A DNA stretch of 64,000 nucleotides from Rathayibacter sp. VKM Ac-2804. GTDB lineage: Bacteria; Actinomycetota; Actinomycetes; Actinomycetales; Microbacteriaceae. Where the stretch lies: the NCBI RefSeq assembly GCF_009866655.1, contig NZ_CP047420.1, forward strand, positions 3,100,001-3,164,000, written 5' to 3'. The notes beneath the pieces are model-generated. The model did no database searches. It worked only from the letters and a program-made list of their open reading frames with translations, and was not told where the DNA came from. Position 1 is the first letter of the stretch. Each line of letters starts with the position of its first letter. Below are positions 42,733-53,402 of this stretch, piece by piece. The position numbers were made by a program, and so were the translations under genes.

Positions 42733-44201
42733 TGTGCTCCGCTTCCTCCGGTCGCGCGGTCGGTGCCCTCGGGCTCCGACGCCTGGGCGGCCTCGGCGGC
42801 GGTGGCCGACGCGGTTCCCGGACGATGGGTCTGCACCCATCCGGCCATGTTGCGCTGCGGAGCGACGGTGATGCCGAGGGCTCCGGCGGGGATGTCCTTG
42901 CGGATGACCGTGCCGGCGCCCGTGTACGCTCCGTCACCGATTCTAACGGGGGCGACGAAGACGTTGTGCGACCCGGCGCGCACGTGCGACCCGACGACGG
43001 AGGACGCCTTGTTCACCCCGTCGTAGTTGGCGAAGATCGAGCCGGCGCCGATGTTCGACTCCTCGCCGATCGTCGCGTCGCCGACGTAGGAGAGGTGCGG
43101 CACCTTCGAGCCGGCGCCGATCGTCGCGTTCTTGGTCTCGACGTAGGTGCCGATCTTGCCGCGCTCGCCGAGCACGGTACCCGGACGCAGGAACGAGAAC
43201 GGGCCGACCTGCGCCTGCGCGCCGATGACGGCCAGTGTCGCGTCCGAGCGCTTGATCACCGCGTCCTCGCCCACCTCGCAGGAGTCGAGCGTCGTGTCCG
43301 GTCCGATGATCGCTCCGGAGGCGATGACCGTCGGCCCCTTGATCTGCGTGCCGGGGAGGATCTCGACGTCGGGCGAGAGCACCGCGTCGACGTCGATCCA
43401 GGTCGTCGCCGGGTCCTGGATCGTGACGCCCTCGAGCTGCCAGCGGCGGACGATCCGGGCGTTCAGCTCGAGCGCCGCGTCCGCCAGCTGGGCGCGGTCG
43501 TTGATGCCCGCGACGAGCCAGCGGTCCTGCACCGGGACGGCCTCGATCGCGCGGCCGGCGGCCTTGAGCGCGGCGGCGGCATCGGTGAGGTACTTCTCGC
43601 GCTGCGCGTTCTCGACGCCGATCGCACCGATCACCGCGCGCAGGGCGGCCGCGTCGAAGGCGTAGACGCCGGCGTTGGTCTCGGTGAGCGCGAGCTCGGC
43701 GTCGCTCGCGTCCTTCTGCTCGACGATCGAGGCGAAGCCGCCGTCGGCGCCGCGGACGATGCGGCCGAAGCCGGTCGGGTCCTCGAGCACGCAGGAGAGC
43801 ATCGTCAGGGCGTTCGCCGCCGCGAGGTGCTCGTCGACCAGGCGGCGCAGGGTCGGGGCGTCGAGCAGCGGGACGTCGGCGCTGAGCACCACGACGGTCC
43901 CGTCGAAGTCGTCCGGCAGCGCGGCGAGGCCGAGCTCGACGGCGCGGCCGGTGCCGGGCACCTCGTCCTGATCGACGACGAGGGCCGCCGGCGAGTGGTC
44001 GAGAACCGCGGCCGCGACCCGCTCGCGCTCGTGCCGCACGACCGTGACGACGTGGCCCGCGTCGAGCGAGGCGGCCGTGTCGAGGACGTGCCCCAGCAGC
44101 GGGCGCCCGGCGAGGCGGTGCAGGACCTTGGGGGTGCGGGACTTCATCCGGGTGCCCTGACCGGCGGCCAGGATCACCACCGCGAGCGTGCTGTCGACCA
44201 T
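42729..44201 (-). CDS. glmU: Bifunctional UDP-GlcNAc pyrophosphorylase/GlcN-1-P acetyltransferase
   Basis: 490 residues. Carries out the last two steps of UDP-GlcNAc synthesis for peptidoglycan. The N-terminal uridyltransferase has ILAAGQGTRMKSRTPKVLH (about residues 10-28) and VLSADVPLL. From about 250 the left-handed beta-helix acetyltransferase shows repeated hexapeptides, RPGTVLGERGKIGTYVETKN and ANYDGVNKASSVVGSHV. A 35-residue Ala/Glu/Gly-rich tail follows. GGAGGA lies about eleven bases before the ATG. Confidence 0.96.
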   Translation of the reverse strand: MVDSTLAVVILAAGQGTRMKSRTPKVLHRLAGRPLLGHVLDTAASLDAGHVVTVVRHERERVAAAVLDHSPAALVVDQDEVPGTGRAVELGLAALPDDFDGTVVVLSADVPLLDAPTLRRLVDEHLAAANALTMLSCVLEDPTGFGRIVRGADGGFASIVEQKDASDAELALTETNAGVYAFDAAALRAVIGAIGVENAQREKYLTDAAAALKAAGRAIEAVPVQDRWLVAGINDRAQLADAALELNARIVRRWQLEGVTIQDPATTWIDVDAVLSPDVEILPGTQIKGPTVIASGAIIGPDTTLDSCEVGEDAVIKRSDATLAVIGAQAQVGPFSFLRPGTVLGERGKIGTYVETKNATIGAGSKVPHLSYVGDATIGEESNIGAGSIFANYDGVNKASSVVGSHVRAGSHNVFVAPVRIGDGAYTGAGTVIRKDIPAGALGITVAPQRNMAGWVQTHRPGTASATAAEAAQASEPEGTDRATGGSGAQ

Positions 44202-44245
44202 GGTGCGCGTGCTCCTCCGTCCGGCACCGGTGCTCGGTGCTCGAG

Positions 44246-44317
44246 CTCCGCCACCAGGATTCGAACCTGGACCGGACAGCTCCAAAGGCTGCCGTGCTGC
44301 CGTTACACCATGGCGGA
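44246..44317 (-). tRNA. tRNA-Gln (anticodon UUG)
   Basis: Cloverleaf with acceptor TCCGCCA/TGGCGGA and discriminator G. The anticodon loop is CTTTGGA (anticodon TTG), and the T arm CCAGG/CCTGG has loop TTCGAAT. CCA not encoded. Lies just upstream of glmU on the same strand. Confidence 0.93.
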
Positions 44318-44420
44318 CCGCGCTCGCGCGCGCCGTCCATCCTGCCATCCGCCCGCCCTCGCCGTCGCCGTGGCGCCCTCGGCCGGGAGGCTCCCGGCGA
44401 CTCCCGGTCCGTGCACCCGC

Positions 44421-44426
44421 CACAAT
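44421..44426 (+). promoter_or_regulatory. -10 box for leaderless MarR gene
   Basis: CACAAT, then six bases, then GTG at 44433. No ribosome site. Confidence 0.4.
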
Positions 44427-44432
44427 GGACGG

Positions 44433-44924
44433 GTGAGCGCGAATGACGAGGTGGACGGCATCGTCGACGCCTGGGTGCGCGAGCGGCCCGACCTCGACTT
44501 CACCCCCCTGCAGGTCTTCTCGCGGATGCGCCGGCTCGCCAAGCAGCTGGAGCGGGCGCGCGGCAGCGCCTTCGGCCGCTCGGAGCTGGAGACCTGGGAG
44601 TTCGACGTCCTCTCCGCGCTCCGCCGCGCCGGCTCCCCCTACCGGATGAGCCCGAAGCAGCTGCTGCAGGCGACGATGGTCACCAGCGGCACGATGACCA
44701 ACCGGATCGACCGGCTGGTCGAGCGCGACCTCGTCGAGCGGCTCGACGACCCGAACGACGGACGCGGCGTGCTGGTGCAGATGACGCCGTCGGGCCTCTC
44801 CCGCGTGGACGCGGCGATCACCCGGCTCGTCGACGCCGAGCAGGAGCTGCTCGGAGCCCTCACGCACGCGCAGCAGGAGCGGCTGGCGCAGCTGCTCCGC
44901 AAGCTCTCGCTCGACTTCGGCTGA
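44433..44924 (+). CDS. MarR-family transcriptional regulator
   Basis: 163 residues. A dimeric winged-helix regulator. Helices FSRMRRLAKQLERARGSAFG, the recognition region LLQATMVTSGTMTNRIDRL (about residues 80-98) and the wing ERLDDPNDGRGVLVQMTPSG (about 105-124) match the family. The N-terminal 25 residues are acidic. Divergent from the tRNA-Gln/glmU unit. Target and ligand unknown; it may regulate itself or the adjacent ABC-F gene. Confidence 0.88.
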   Translation: MSANDEVDGIVDAWVRERPDLDFTPLQVFSRMRRLAKQLERARGSAFGRSELETWEFDVLSALRRAGSPYRMSPKQLLQATMVTSGTMTNRIDRLVERDLVERLDDPNDGRGVLVQMTPSGLSRVDAAITRLVDAEQELLGALTHAQQERLAQLLRKLSLDFG

Positions 44925-44949
44925 CGCCCGCCGCGCTCCGGCTGCGGAG

Positions 44950-45007
44950 CATCAGCTGAGACCGTCCCTCCTCGCCGATCGCCGATGAGACCGCCTCTCA
45001 GCTGATG
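44950..45007. terminator. Twelve-base inverted repeat between marR and the ABC-F gene
   Basis: CATCAGCTGAGA (44950-44961) and its exact complement (44996-45007) are separated by 34 bases. Lies between convergent genes and could terminate both, though the loop is long. Confidence 0.45.
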
Positions 45008-45020
45008 TTCTGAGCCGCAC

Positions 45021-46808
<1,788 letters not shown>

Positions 46809-46816
46809 AGGGGCCG

Positions 46817-46822
46817 AGTTTA
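46817..46822 (-). promoter_or_regulatory. -10 box upstream of the ABC-F gene
   Basis: TAAACT on the minus strand, eight bases before the ATG; no ribosome site. Confidence 0.4.
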
Positions 46823-46866
46823 CCGGGGGCCGCCTCCGCGGATCCCCACGAGCGGACGCGGTGCGC

Positions 46867-48402
46867 TCAGGCGACCGTCACGGTGCGCATGTGCCAGCCG
46901 GTCGCGCCGTCCGGGGCGGGCGGCGCCTCGTCCTGGGTCTGCACCAGGCCCTCGGAGTCGGTGGCGCGGACCAGGACGACGTGGTCGCCCGCGATCGCGT
47001 CCCACTCGTAGACCCACTGGATCCAGGTGTCGGCGGTGACGGCCTCGGCGAGGCGCGCCTCCTGCCAGGCGCCGCCGTCGATCTGCACCTCGACCTTCGA
47101 GATGCCGGTGTGCGGCGCCCAGGCGACGCCCGCGACCGCGACCGTGCCGGACGGGACGGCCTGGCCCTGGCGCGGGACGTCGATGCGCGACTCGACCTTG
47201 ATCGGGCCGCGCTCGGTCCAGCCGCGGGTCGACCAGTAGGCGACGTCGTCCTCGAACGTGGTGACCTTGAGCTCGGTGACCCACTTGGTCGCCGAGACGT
47301 AGCCGTAGAGGCCCGGGACGACCATCCGCACCGGGAAGCCGTGCTCGACCGGGAGCGGCCGGCCGTTCATGCCGACCGCCAGGAGGCTGGCGCGACCCTC
47401 GTCGGTCAGCACCTCGAGCGGGCTGGAGGCGGTGAAGCCGTCGATGCTGCGGGAGAGCACCATGTCGGCGCCGGCGGTCGGGCGGGCACGGGCGAGCAGC
47501 TCGCGGATCGGGTAGCCGAGCCAGAGCGCGGTGCCGATCAGGTCGCCGCCGACCTCGTTCGAGACGCAGGAGAGGGTGACGAGGTGCTCCTCGAGCGGGA
47601 GGGCGAGCAGCTCGTCCCAGGTGAGGGTGATCTCCTCCTCGACCATGCCGGTGATCGTCAGCGACCAGTCCGCCGGGTCGACGCTCGGCACGGAGAGCGC
47701 GGTGTCGATCCGGTAGAAGTCGTCGTTCGAGGTGACGTAGCGGCTGATGCCCTCGATGTCGTCGAGGACGCCGGTCGCGGGGATCGGCGCGGCGGTGGCG
47801 GCGGGGGTCGGCAGCACGACGGCCTCGCGGACCGCAGTGACGGCGGAGGCGGCGGCCGTGACGACCCGCGCGCCCACGCCCGCGACGACGGCGGCGGCGC
47901 CGGCGATGCCGACCAGGCGGAGGAAGGAGCGGCGGTCGGTCGAGCCCTGGGCGGGCTCCTCGTCCCAGGCGCGCAGGCGGGCGGAGGCGGCGCGCAGCAC
48001 CATCGCGCCGGCGACCATGCCGACGACGCTCGGCGCGGCGTCGATGCCGGAGGCGCCCTCCCGGCTGACGGCCGCGAGCGCGCCGAGTCCGGCGACGGCG
48101 GCGAGGAGCAGGACGCCGAGCGGGGTCTTGCGGTACTCCAGCAGCCCGGCGGCGATCGCGAGCAGGGCGACCGCGAGGCCGAGCGAGACGAGGAGGACGA
48201 GCTTGTCGCCGGTGCCGAACAGGGCGATGACCGTGTCCTTGACGCCCGGCGGGACGATGTCGATCACGAAGCCGCCGACCGCGACCAGCGGACTGCCGCC
48301 GGCGCCTGTGAAGACGGCGACGAGCTCGGCGGTCGCGAGGGTGACGGCGGCCGAGACGAGTCCGGTGAGGATCGCGAACAGTGCTACTCGTCTGGGGGCC
48401 AT
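46867..48402 (-). CDS. Membrane-anchored molybdopterin oxidoreductase (sulfite oxidase family)
   Basis: 511 residues. Four membrane helices (about residues 5-30, 65-90, 93-113, 120-140) precede a twin-Arg motif TDRRSFLRLVG (about 155) and a fifth helix. The periplasmic part is a Mo-cofactor domain with the conserved Cys in VTLSCVSNEVGG (about 277) and FPVRMVVPGLYGYVSATKW (about 360), then a C-terminal Ig-like dimerisation domain. The arrangement matches actinobacterial Mo-proteins predicted to use Sec for the first helices and Tat for the last. Substrate unknown. ATG 48400-48402 lies seven bases after TAGAGT; a GTG nine bases upstream is possible. Confidence 0.88.
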   Translation of the reverse strand: MAPRRVALFAILTGLVSAAVTLATAELVAVFTGAGGSPLVAVGGFVIDIVPPGVKDTVIALFGTGDKLVLLVSLGLAVALLAIAAGLLEYRKTPLGVLLLAAVAGLGALAAVSREGASGIDAAPSVVGMVAGAMVLRAASARLRAWDEEPAQGSTDRRSFLRLVGIAGAAAVVAGVGARVVTAAASAVTAVREAVVLPTPAATAAPIPATGVLDDIEGISRYVTSNDDFYRIDTALSVPSVDPADWSLTITGMVEEEITLTWDELLALPLEEHLVTLSCVSNEVGGDLIGTALWLGYPIRELLARARPTAGADMVLSRSIDGFTASSPLEVLTDEGRASLLAVGMNGRPLPVEHGFPVRMVVPGLYGYVSATKWVTELKVTTFEDDVAYWSTRGWTERGPIKVESRIDVPRQGQAVPSGTVAVAGVAWAPHTGISKVEVQIDGGAWQEARLAEAVTADTWIQWVYEWDAIAGDHVVLVRATDSEGLVQTQDEAPPAPDGATGWHMRTVTVA

Positions 48403-48409
48403 GAGCGGC

Positions 48410-48415
48410 ACTCTA
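48410..48415 (-). promoter_or_regulatory. -10 box for leaderless Mo-oxidoreductase mRNA
   Basis: TAGAGT on the minus strand, seven bases before the ATG; no ribosome site. Confidence 0.45.
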
Positions 48416-48452
48416 GGCCACGAGATCGAGCGTTCTCTGCGGACCGCGGGCG

Positions 48453-48490
48453 GGGTCTCGATACGCGGTGCGCGGCTACTCGACCAGCAT
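48453..48490 (-). repeat. Hairpin repeat family A (degenerate)
   Basis: Reverse copy whose outer TCGA stem and GTA loops are intact but whose inner stem (GCCGC against CCGC) no longer pairs fully. Confidence 0.7.
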
Positions 48491-48532
48491 GGAAGGCCGC
48501 TGCGCGCGAGTGGGCGAGTCGCTCTCGGCTCT

Positions 48533-48575
48533 TGATGATCGAGTAGCCCTCGAAGAGGGCGTATCGAGATCCACC
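48533..48575 (+). repeat. Hairpin repeat family A
   Basis: Forward copy with a distinct inner stem GCCCTC/GAGGGC and triloop GAA. The change is compensated on both sides. Confidence 0.8.
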
Positions 48576-48589
48576 GTCTCCAGCAGGTC

Positions 48590-48627
48590 GGGTCTCGATG
48601 CGCCGCTCCGCGGCGAGTCGACCAGCA
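48590..48627 (-). repeat. Hairpin repeat family A
   Basis: Reverse copy with inner stem GCCGC/GCGGC and triloop GGA; the internal loops are altered to CTC/GCA. Confidence 0.72.
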
Positions 48628-48655
48628 GGCAGTGGCGGCTGCTCGACCTGCGTGG

Positions 48656-49594
48656 TCAGGTGGAGAGGAGGCGGGCGCCGTGGACCGGGCCGGAGACGCG
48701 GACCGCGCGCATCCGGGCGGCCGTCAGCTCGAGCTGCAGGTCGAGCGCCGCGTCGGCGTCGGGCAGGAGGAAGGCGACCGTCGGGCCGGAGCCGGAGACG
48801 AGGCCGCCGAGGGCGCCGCTCTCCTCGCCGCGCTCGAGGATGCGCGCGAGCCCGGGCTGCAGGTGCAGCGCCGGCGCCTGCAGATCGTTGTGCATGGCGT
48901 CGGCCAGCATGGCGGCGTCCCCCGCGCGCAGGGCCTGGAGGACGTTGGGGTCGATGCTCGGCGTCGCGGAGATCGGCCGGAAGTCGTGCAGGTGCCGCTC
49001 GCGGTGCCGGTCGAGCTCGCGGTAGACCTCGGGGGTCGACAGGCCCTGCTCCGAGAGCACGAGCACCCACTCGAAGCGGCCCTTGGCGAGCGCGGGGCTC
49101 AGCTCGTCGCCGCGGCCGACGCCGATCGCGGTGCCGCCGGTGAAGGAGAACGGGACGTCGGCGCCGAGTCCGGCGGCGATCCCGAGCAGCTGCTCGCGGG
49201 TGCAGGCGGTGCCCCACAGGGCGTCGCAGGCCAGCAGGGTCGCGGCGGCGTCGGCCGAGCCGCCGCCCATCCCGCCGGCGATCGGCACGTTCTTCTCGAT
49301 CTCGAGGTGCACGCCGCCGCGGTAGCCGGTCGCCCGGGCGAGCGCACGCGCCGCCTTGATCGCGAGGTTCGACCCGTCGACGGCGAGGCCGCGGGTGTCG
49401 ATCGAGCCGGAGAACTCGACCGAGAAGTCGGGCGCATCGCTCGCGCGGACGTCCTCGTAGAGGGACAGCGACTGGAAGGCGGTGGCGAGCTCGTGGTAGC
49501 CGTCCTCGCGGACGGCGCCGACCTTCAGGTAGACGTTGATCTTGCCTGGCGCTCGCGCGTGGACCCGGTTCGACGTCGTCGCGCGATGGGCCAT
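48656..49594 (-). CDS. ispE: 4-diphosphocytidyl-2-C-methyl-D-erythritol kinase
   Basis: 312 residues, GHMP kinase fold, fourth step of the MEP isoprenoid pathway. N-terminal [14 protein letters not shown], the ATP loop [16 protein letters not shown] (about residues 104-119) and the C-terminal [14 protein letters not shown] are all diagnostic. It starts nine bases after the rsmA stop. TAGCGT overlapping that stop codon lies six bases before its ATG, so it may have its own leaderless transcript as well as read-through from rsmA. Confidence 0.95.
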   Translation of the reverse strand: MAHRATTSNRVHARAPGKINVYLKVGAVREDGYHELATAFQSLSLYEDVRASDAPDFSVEFSGSIDTRGLAVDGSNLAIKAARALARATGYRGGVHLEIEKNVPIAGGMGGGSADAAATLLACDALWGTACTREQLLGIAAGLGADVPFSFTGGTAIGVGRGDELSPALAKGRFEWVLVLSEQGLSTPEVYRELDRHRERHLHDFRPISATPSIDPNVLQALRAGDAAMLADAMHNDLQAPALHLQPGLARILERGEESGALGGLVSGSGPTVAFLLPDADAALDLQLELTAARMRAVRVSGPVHGARLLST

Positions 49595-49600
49595 GCGACC

Positions 49601-49606
49601 ACGCTA
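49601..49606 (-). promoter_or_regulatory. -10 box for ispE overlapping the rsmA stop codon
   Basis: TAGCGT on the minus strand contains the TAG that ends rsmA and ends six bases before the ispE ATG. Confidence 0.45.
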
Positions 49607-50611
49607 CAGGGTGGCGGAGCCGCGCTCGTCCGCGGCGGGAGCGCTCTCGTCGGCGTCCTCCGCGTCGCCGTCGACGTCGCCGTCCTCGCTCGCTGCGGCG
49701 GGCACCGCGCCGCCACGGACCGGCACACGTGCCGGGTCGAGAGCCCGACCGAGGGCGGTGAACGCCGCGACGTCGAGCTCCTCGCCGCGGGCCGTCTGCG
49801 GCACTCCGGCCGACTCGAGCGCGGCGATCGCGGCGGTGCTGTCGCCGAAGAGCGCGGCGAGCGACTGGCGGAGCATCTTCCGCCGCTGCGCGAAGGCCGC
49901 GTCGACCACCGCGAAGACCGCCCGGCGCAGGGTCTCGTCGCCCGGCTCCTCGCCGCGCTCGAACGAGACCAGCACGCTGTCGACGTTGGGGACGGGCCAG
50001 AAGATCTGCCGGGAGACGGTGCCGCCGGTCGTGAAGGAGCCGAACCAGGACGCCTTCACGCTCGGGCCGCCGTAGACCTTGGAGCCCGGGCCGGCCGCGA
50101 GGCGGAGCCCGACCTCGGACTGCACCATCACCACGCCGGAGCGGATGCTCGGGAAGTGCTCGAGGAAGTGCAGCAGCACCGGCACCGAGATGTTGTACGG
50201 GAGGTTCGCGACGAGCCGCACGGGCTCGCCCGGCAACTCGAGCACCTTCATCGCGTCGGCGCGGATCACCGTGAGCTCGGCGGCGGGCGCCATCAGCTGG
50301 ACGGTGCGGGGCAGCTGCTCCGCGAGCCGGCCGTCGATCTCGACGGCGACGACCCCGGCACCCGCCTCGAGCAGGCCGAGGGTGAGCGAGCCGAGGCCCG
50401 GGCCGATCTCGACGACGCTCTCGCCCCGCTCCACGCGGGCGAGCTTGACGATGCGGCGGACGGTGTTGGCGTCGTGCACGAAGTTCTGGCCGAGCTTCTT
50501 CGTCGGGGTGACGTCGAGCAGCTGGGCGAGATCGCGGATCTCGGCGGGTCCGAGCAGCTTCGGGACGGCGTCCTCGTCGGGCCCCGCCTTCGCGGCGTGC
50601 CGGCCGGTCAT
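49604..50611 (-). CDS. rsmA: 16S rRNA (adenine1518/1519-N6)-dimethyltransferase
   Basis: 335 residues. Methylates two adenines at the 3' end of 16S rRNA (KsgA). [16 protein letters not shown] (about residues 40-55), the SAM loop [16 protein letters not shown], the NLPYNI catalytic motif (about 140) and [12 protein letters not shown] are present. A 45-residue acidic Ala/Glu/Asp-rich tail is an addition. The ATG overlaps the tatD stop (ATGA). In relatives such as M. tuberculosis rpfB lies between tatD and this gene; here the two overlap. Confidence 0.95.
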   Translation of the reverse strand: MTGRHAAKAGPDEDAVPKLLGPAEIRDLAQLLDVTPTKKLGQNFVHDANTVRRIVKLARVERGESVVEIGPGLGSLTLGLLEAGAGVVAVEIDGRLAEQLPRTVQLMAPAAELTVIRADAMKVLELPGEPVRLVANLPYNISVPVLLHFLEHFPSIRSGVVMVQSEVGLRLAAGPGSKVYGGPSVKASWFGSFTTGGTVSRQIFWPVPNVDSVLVSFERGEEPGDETLRRAVFAVVDAAFAQRRKMLRQSLAALFGDSTAAIAALESAGVPQTARGEELDVAAFTALGRALDPARVPVRGGAVPAAASEDGDVDGDAEDADESAPAADERGSATL

Positions 50612-51531
50612 GCCAGCTGCCCGACCGGCTCCGACGGCTCCGAGCCGACCTCGCCGCCCCACTCGCCGTAGACCTGCTCGGTGTTCGAGGCGATCGTGGC
50701 GGCCAGGTGGCCGACGTCGGTCTCGAGCGTCGCGGCCATCGAGCGGAGGGTGTGCGGGATCAGGTAGGGCGCGTTCGGGCGGCCGCGGAACGGCTCCGGA
50801 GTGAGGTAGGGCGCGTCGGTCTCGACGAGGATCAGGTGCCGCGGTGTGGCGACCAGGGCCTCGCGCAGCGACTCCGCGTTCTTGAACGAGACGGTGCCGG
50901 CGAAGGAGAGGTACCAGCCCTCGTCCGCGCACATCCGCGCCATCTCGGCGTCGCCGGAGAAGCAGTGGAAGACGGTGCGCTCGGGGGCGCCGACCCGGCG
51001 GAGGGTCTCCATGACCTCGCGGTGCGCGTCGCGGTCGTGGATCTGCAGCGCGATCCCGGTCTCCTTCGCGATGCGGATGTGCTCCTCGAACGAGCGGAAC
51101 TGGGCGGCGCGGCCGCTCTCGCCGGTGCGGAAGAAGTCGAGGCCGGTCTCGCCGACGGCGCGCACGCGCGGCTGGGTCGCCAGCTCGGCGATCACGGCGA
51201 GAGCGTCGTCGAGCTCGCCGCGCTCCTCGAGGGCGGGCGCCTCGTTGGGGTGGATCGCGACGGCGGCGAGCATGCGCGGCTCGGAGGCGGCGCGCTCGGC
51301 CGACCAGCGGCTGGTCTCGACGTCGGTGCCGACCTGCACGACGCCGCGGACGCCGACCGTGGAGGCGCGGTCGAGCTGCTCCCGGTAGTCCAGGGGCTCG
51401 AGGCCGTCGCTGATCTCGAGGTGCGTGTGGTTGTCGTAGACGGGGACGACGAGCGCCTCGGGCAGCGGCGGGTACGTCAGGTCGCGGCCGGACGTGTTCT
51501 CGCGGGCGCGGACGTGCTGGCTGTCGGTCAT
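50608..51531 (-). CDS. TatD-family metal-dependent hydrolase
   Basis: 307 residues, TIM-barrel nuclease family. The metal ligands are in YDNHTHLEI (His-x-His, about residues 33-41), [11 protein letters not shown] (Glu, about 126), [18 protein letters not shown] and [15 protein letters not shown] (Asp, about 258-272). TatD proteins are 3'-5' exonucleases acting on DNA or RNA. The ATG lies six bases after TAGCCT without a ribosome site. Upstream gene of the tatD-rsmA-ispE unit. Confidence 0.93.
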   Translation of the reverse strand: MTDSQHVRARENTSGRDLTYPPLPEALVVPVYDNHTHLEISDGLEPLDYREQLDRASTVGVRGVVQVGTDVETSRWSAERAASEPRMLAAVAIHPNEAPALEERGELDDALAVIAELATQPRVRAVGETGLDFFRTGESGRAAQFRSFEEHIRIAKETGIALQIHDRDAHREVMETLRRVGAPERTVFHCFSGDAEMARMCADEGWYLSFAGTVSFKNAESLREALVATPRHLILVETDAPYLTPEPFRGRPNAPYLIPHTLRSMAATLETDVGHLAATIASNTEQVYGEWGGEVGSEPSEPVGQLA

Positions 51532-51537
51532 GCGTCC

Positions 51538-51543
51538 AGGCTA
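51538..51543 (-). promoter_or_regulatory. -10 box for leaderless tatD mRNA
   Basis: TAGCCT on the minus strand, six bases before the ATG; no ribosome site. Confidence 0.5.
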
Positions 51544-51603
51544 CCGGGGCGGGGCGGCGGGGCCCCGGAGGGTGGATCCGGAGAACCCGCGCCGGCGGAC
51601 GGT

Positions 51604-51644
51604 GGATCTCGATACGCCCGCGCAGCGGGTTGCTCGATCAGCAT
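51604..51644 (-). repeat. Hairpin repeat family A
   Basis: Reverse copy with inner stem ACCCGC/GCGGGC (one end mismatch) and loop TGC. Confidence 0.72.
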
Positions 51645-51705
51645 GAGAGCGCCCGCGGAGCGGGCTGCGGGCTCCTCCAGCAGGCGAGGCAGCCGCAGCA
51701 CAGCA

Positions 51706-51745
51706 TGCTGGTCGAGCAGCCGCCGCAGGCGGCGTATCGAGATCC
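51706..51745 (+). repeat. Hairpin repeat family A
   Basis: Forward copy with inner stem GCCGCC/GGCGGC, a further compensated variant, triloop GCA and left internal loop GCA. Ends four bases from the metG stop codon. Confidence 0.8.
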
Positions 51746-51749
51746 CGGC

Positions 51750-53327
51750 TCAGGACTCCGGGACCTCGATGCGGGGGAAGAGCGGCGCGAGGGTGCCGAC
51801 CGTGGTGCCGACCGGCAGCTGTCCCCACTCCCCCGCCGCGCGGAGCGGCTGGGCCGTGAGGGCGCCGAGCGCGTCCTGCACGCCGAGCGCCTCCCAGAGC
51901 GCGGTGGTCGCGCGGGGCACGACCGGCGAGAGCAGCACGGCCAGGGCGCGCAGCCCCTCCGACGCCGTGTAGAGCACGGTGCCGAGGCGCTCGCGCTCGT
52001 CCCTCTTGGCGAGCGCCCAGGGCTCCTGCTCGGTGATGTAGCCGTTCAGCTCGTCGACGATCGTCCAGACGGCGGTGATCGCGTCGTGGATGGCGAGGGT
52101 CCCGATCGAGCGGTCGGCCGCGGCCGCCGCCTCCGCGACGGTCGCCTGCACGCGCTCCTCCGCCTCGGTCGGCGCCGAGGGCTCGGGCACGACGCCGTCG
52201 TAGTAGCGGTGCAGCATCGCGATCACCCGCGAGGCGAGGTTGCCGAAGCCATTGGCGAGCTCGGCCTGGTACCGCGCCGCGAGGTCCTCCCAGGAGAAGG
52301 AGCCGTCCTGCCCGAAGGTGATGGCGCGCATGAAGTAGTAGCGGAACGCGTCCGAGCCGAAGGTGTCGGTGATCTGCTCCGGCGCGATGCCGGTGAGCTT
52401 CGACTTCGACATCTTCTCGCCGCCGACGAGCAGCCAGCCGTGGCCGAAGACCTGCTTCGGCACGTCGAGCCCGGCGGCCATCAGCATCGCGGGCCAGATC
52501 ACCGCGTGGAAGCGGAGGATGTCCTTGCCGACGATGTGGGTCGCCGGCCAGCGGCGCTCGAACTCCGCCTCGTCCTGGCCGTAGCCGACGGCGGTGATGT
52601 AGTTGAGCAGCGCGTCGAACCAGACGTAGACGACGTGAGAGTCGTCCCACGGCACCTTCACGCCCCAGTCGAAGCTCGAGCGCGAGATCGAGAGGTCGGC
52701 GAGGCCCTGGCGGACGAAGCTGACCACCTCGTTGCGTGCCGACTCGGGCTGCACGAAGTCGGGGCGCTCCTCGTAGAGCGCGAGCAGCCGCTCGGTGTAC
52801 TCGCTCATCGTGAAGAAGTAGTTCTTCTCCTTGAGCAGCTCGACCGGCTTGGAGTGGATCTTGCAGACGTACTGGCCCTCGTACTCGCCGGTGCCCTCGT
52901 CGAGGTCGGAGAGCTGCTTGTACTCCTCGCAGCCCACGCAGTAGTAGCCCTCGTACTCGCCGGTGTAGATCGCGCCCTGGTCGTAGAGCTTCTGCAGGAA
53001 CTTCTGCACGTTGAGCTCGTGGCGCGGCTCCGTCGTGCGGATGAAGTCGTCGTTGGCGATGTCGATCGTCGACAGCAGCGGCTGCCACGCGTTCTGCACG
53101 AGCCGGTCCGCCCACTCCTGCGGGGTCGTGCCGTTCGCGGTGGCGGTGCGGAGGATCTTCTGGCCGTGCTCGTCGGTCCCGGTCAGCAGCCAGGTGTCGT
53201 CGCCCGCCTGGCGGTGCCAGCGGGTGAGGACGTCGGCGGCGACCTCGGTGTACGCGTGCCCGATGTGGGGGACGTCGTTCACGTAGAAGATCGGGGTCGT
53301 GAGATAGAAGGAGGCGCCGTCGGACAT
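51750..53327 (-). CDS. metG: Methionyl-tRNA synthetase
   Basis: 525 residues, class I. HIGH motif in VPHIGHAYTEV (about residues 19-29) and KMSKS in GGEKMSKSKL (about 309). The zinc knuckle is formed by YCVGCEEY and VCKIHSKP, the single-knuckle form. There is no C-terminal tRNA-binding extension. I use the ATG at 53325-53327, which lies seven bases after TAGGAT; another Met three codons earlier is possible but would fall upstream of the expected transcript start. Confidence 0.96.
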   Translation of the reverse strand: MSDGASFYLTTPIFYVNDVPHIGHAYTEVAADVLTRWHRQAGDDTWLLTGTDEHGQKILRTATANGTTPQEWADRLVQNAWQPLLSTIDIANDDFIRTTEPRHELNVQKFLQKLYDQGAIYTGEYEGYYCVGCEEYKQLSDLDEGTGEYEGQYVCKIHSKPVELLKEKNYFFTMSEYTERLLALYEERPDFVQPESARNEVVSFVRQGLADLSISRSSFDWGVKVPWDDSHVVYVWFDALLNYITAVGYGQDEAEFERRWPATHIVGKDILRFHAVIWPAMLMAAGLDVPKQVFGHGWLLVGGEKMSKSKLTGIAPEQITDTFGSDAFRYYFMRAITFGQDGSFSWEDLAARYQAELANGFGNLASRVIAMLHRYYDGVVPEPSAPTEAEERVQATVAEAAAAADRSIGTLAIHDAITAVWTIVDELNGYITEQEPWALAKRDERERLGTVLYTASEGLRALAVLLSPVVPRATTALWEALGVQDALGALTAQPLRAAGEWGQLPVGTTVGTLAPLFPRIEVPES

Positions 53328-53334
53328 GGCGACC

Positions 53335-53340
53335 ATCCTA
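53335..53340 (-). promoter_or_regulatory. -10 box for leaderless metG mRNA
   Basis: TAGGAT on the minus strand, seven bases before the chosen ATG. It overlaps the alternative upstream ATG, which argues against that start. Confidence 0.5.
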
Positions 53341-53402
53341 GGGTTCGGCGCCGGGGCCTCCCGCTGTGTGACGGAGCGGTGCCGGACGCGACCCGGGCCG
53401 GC

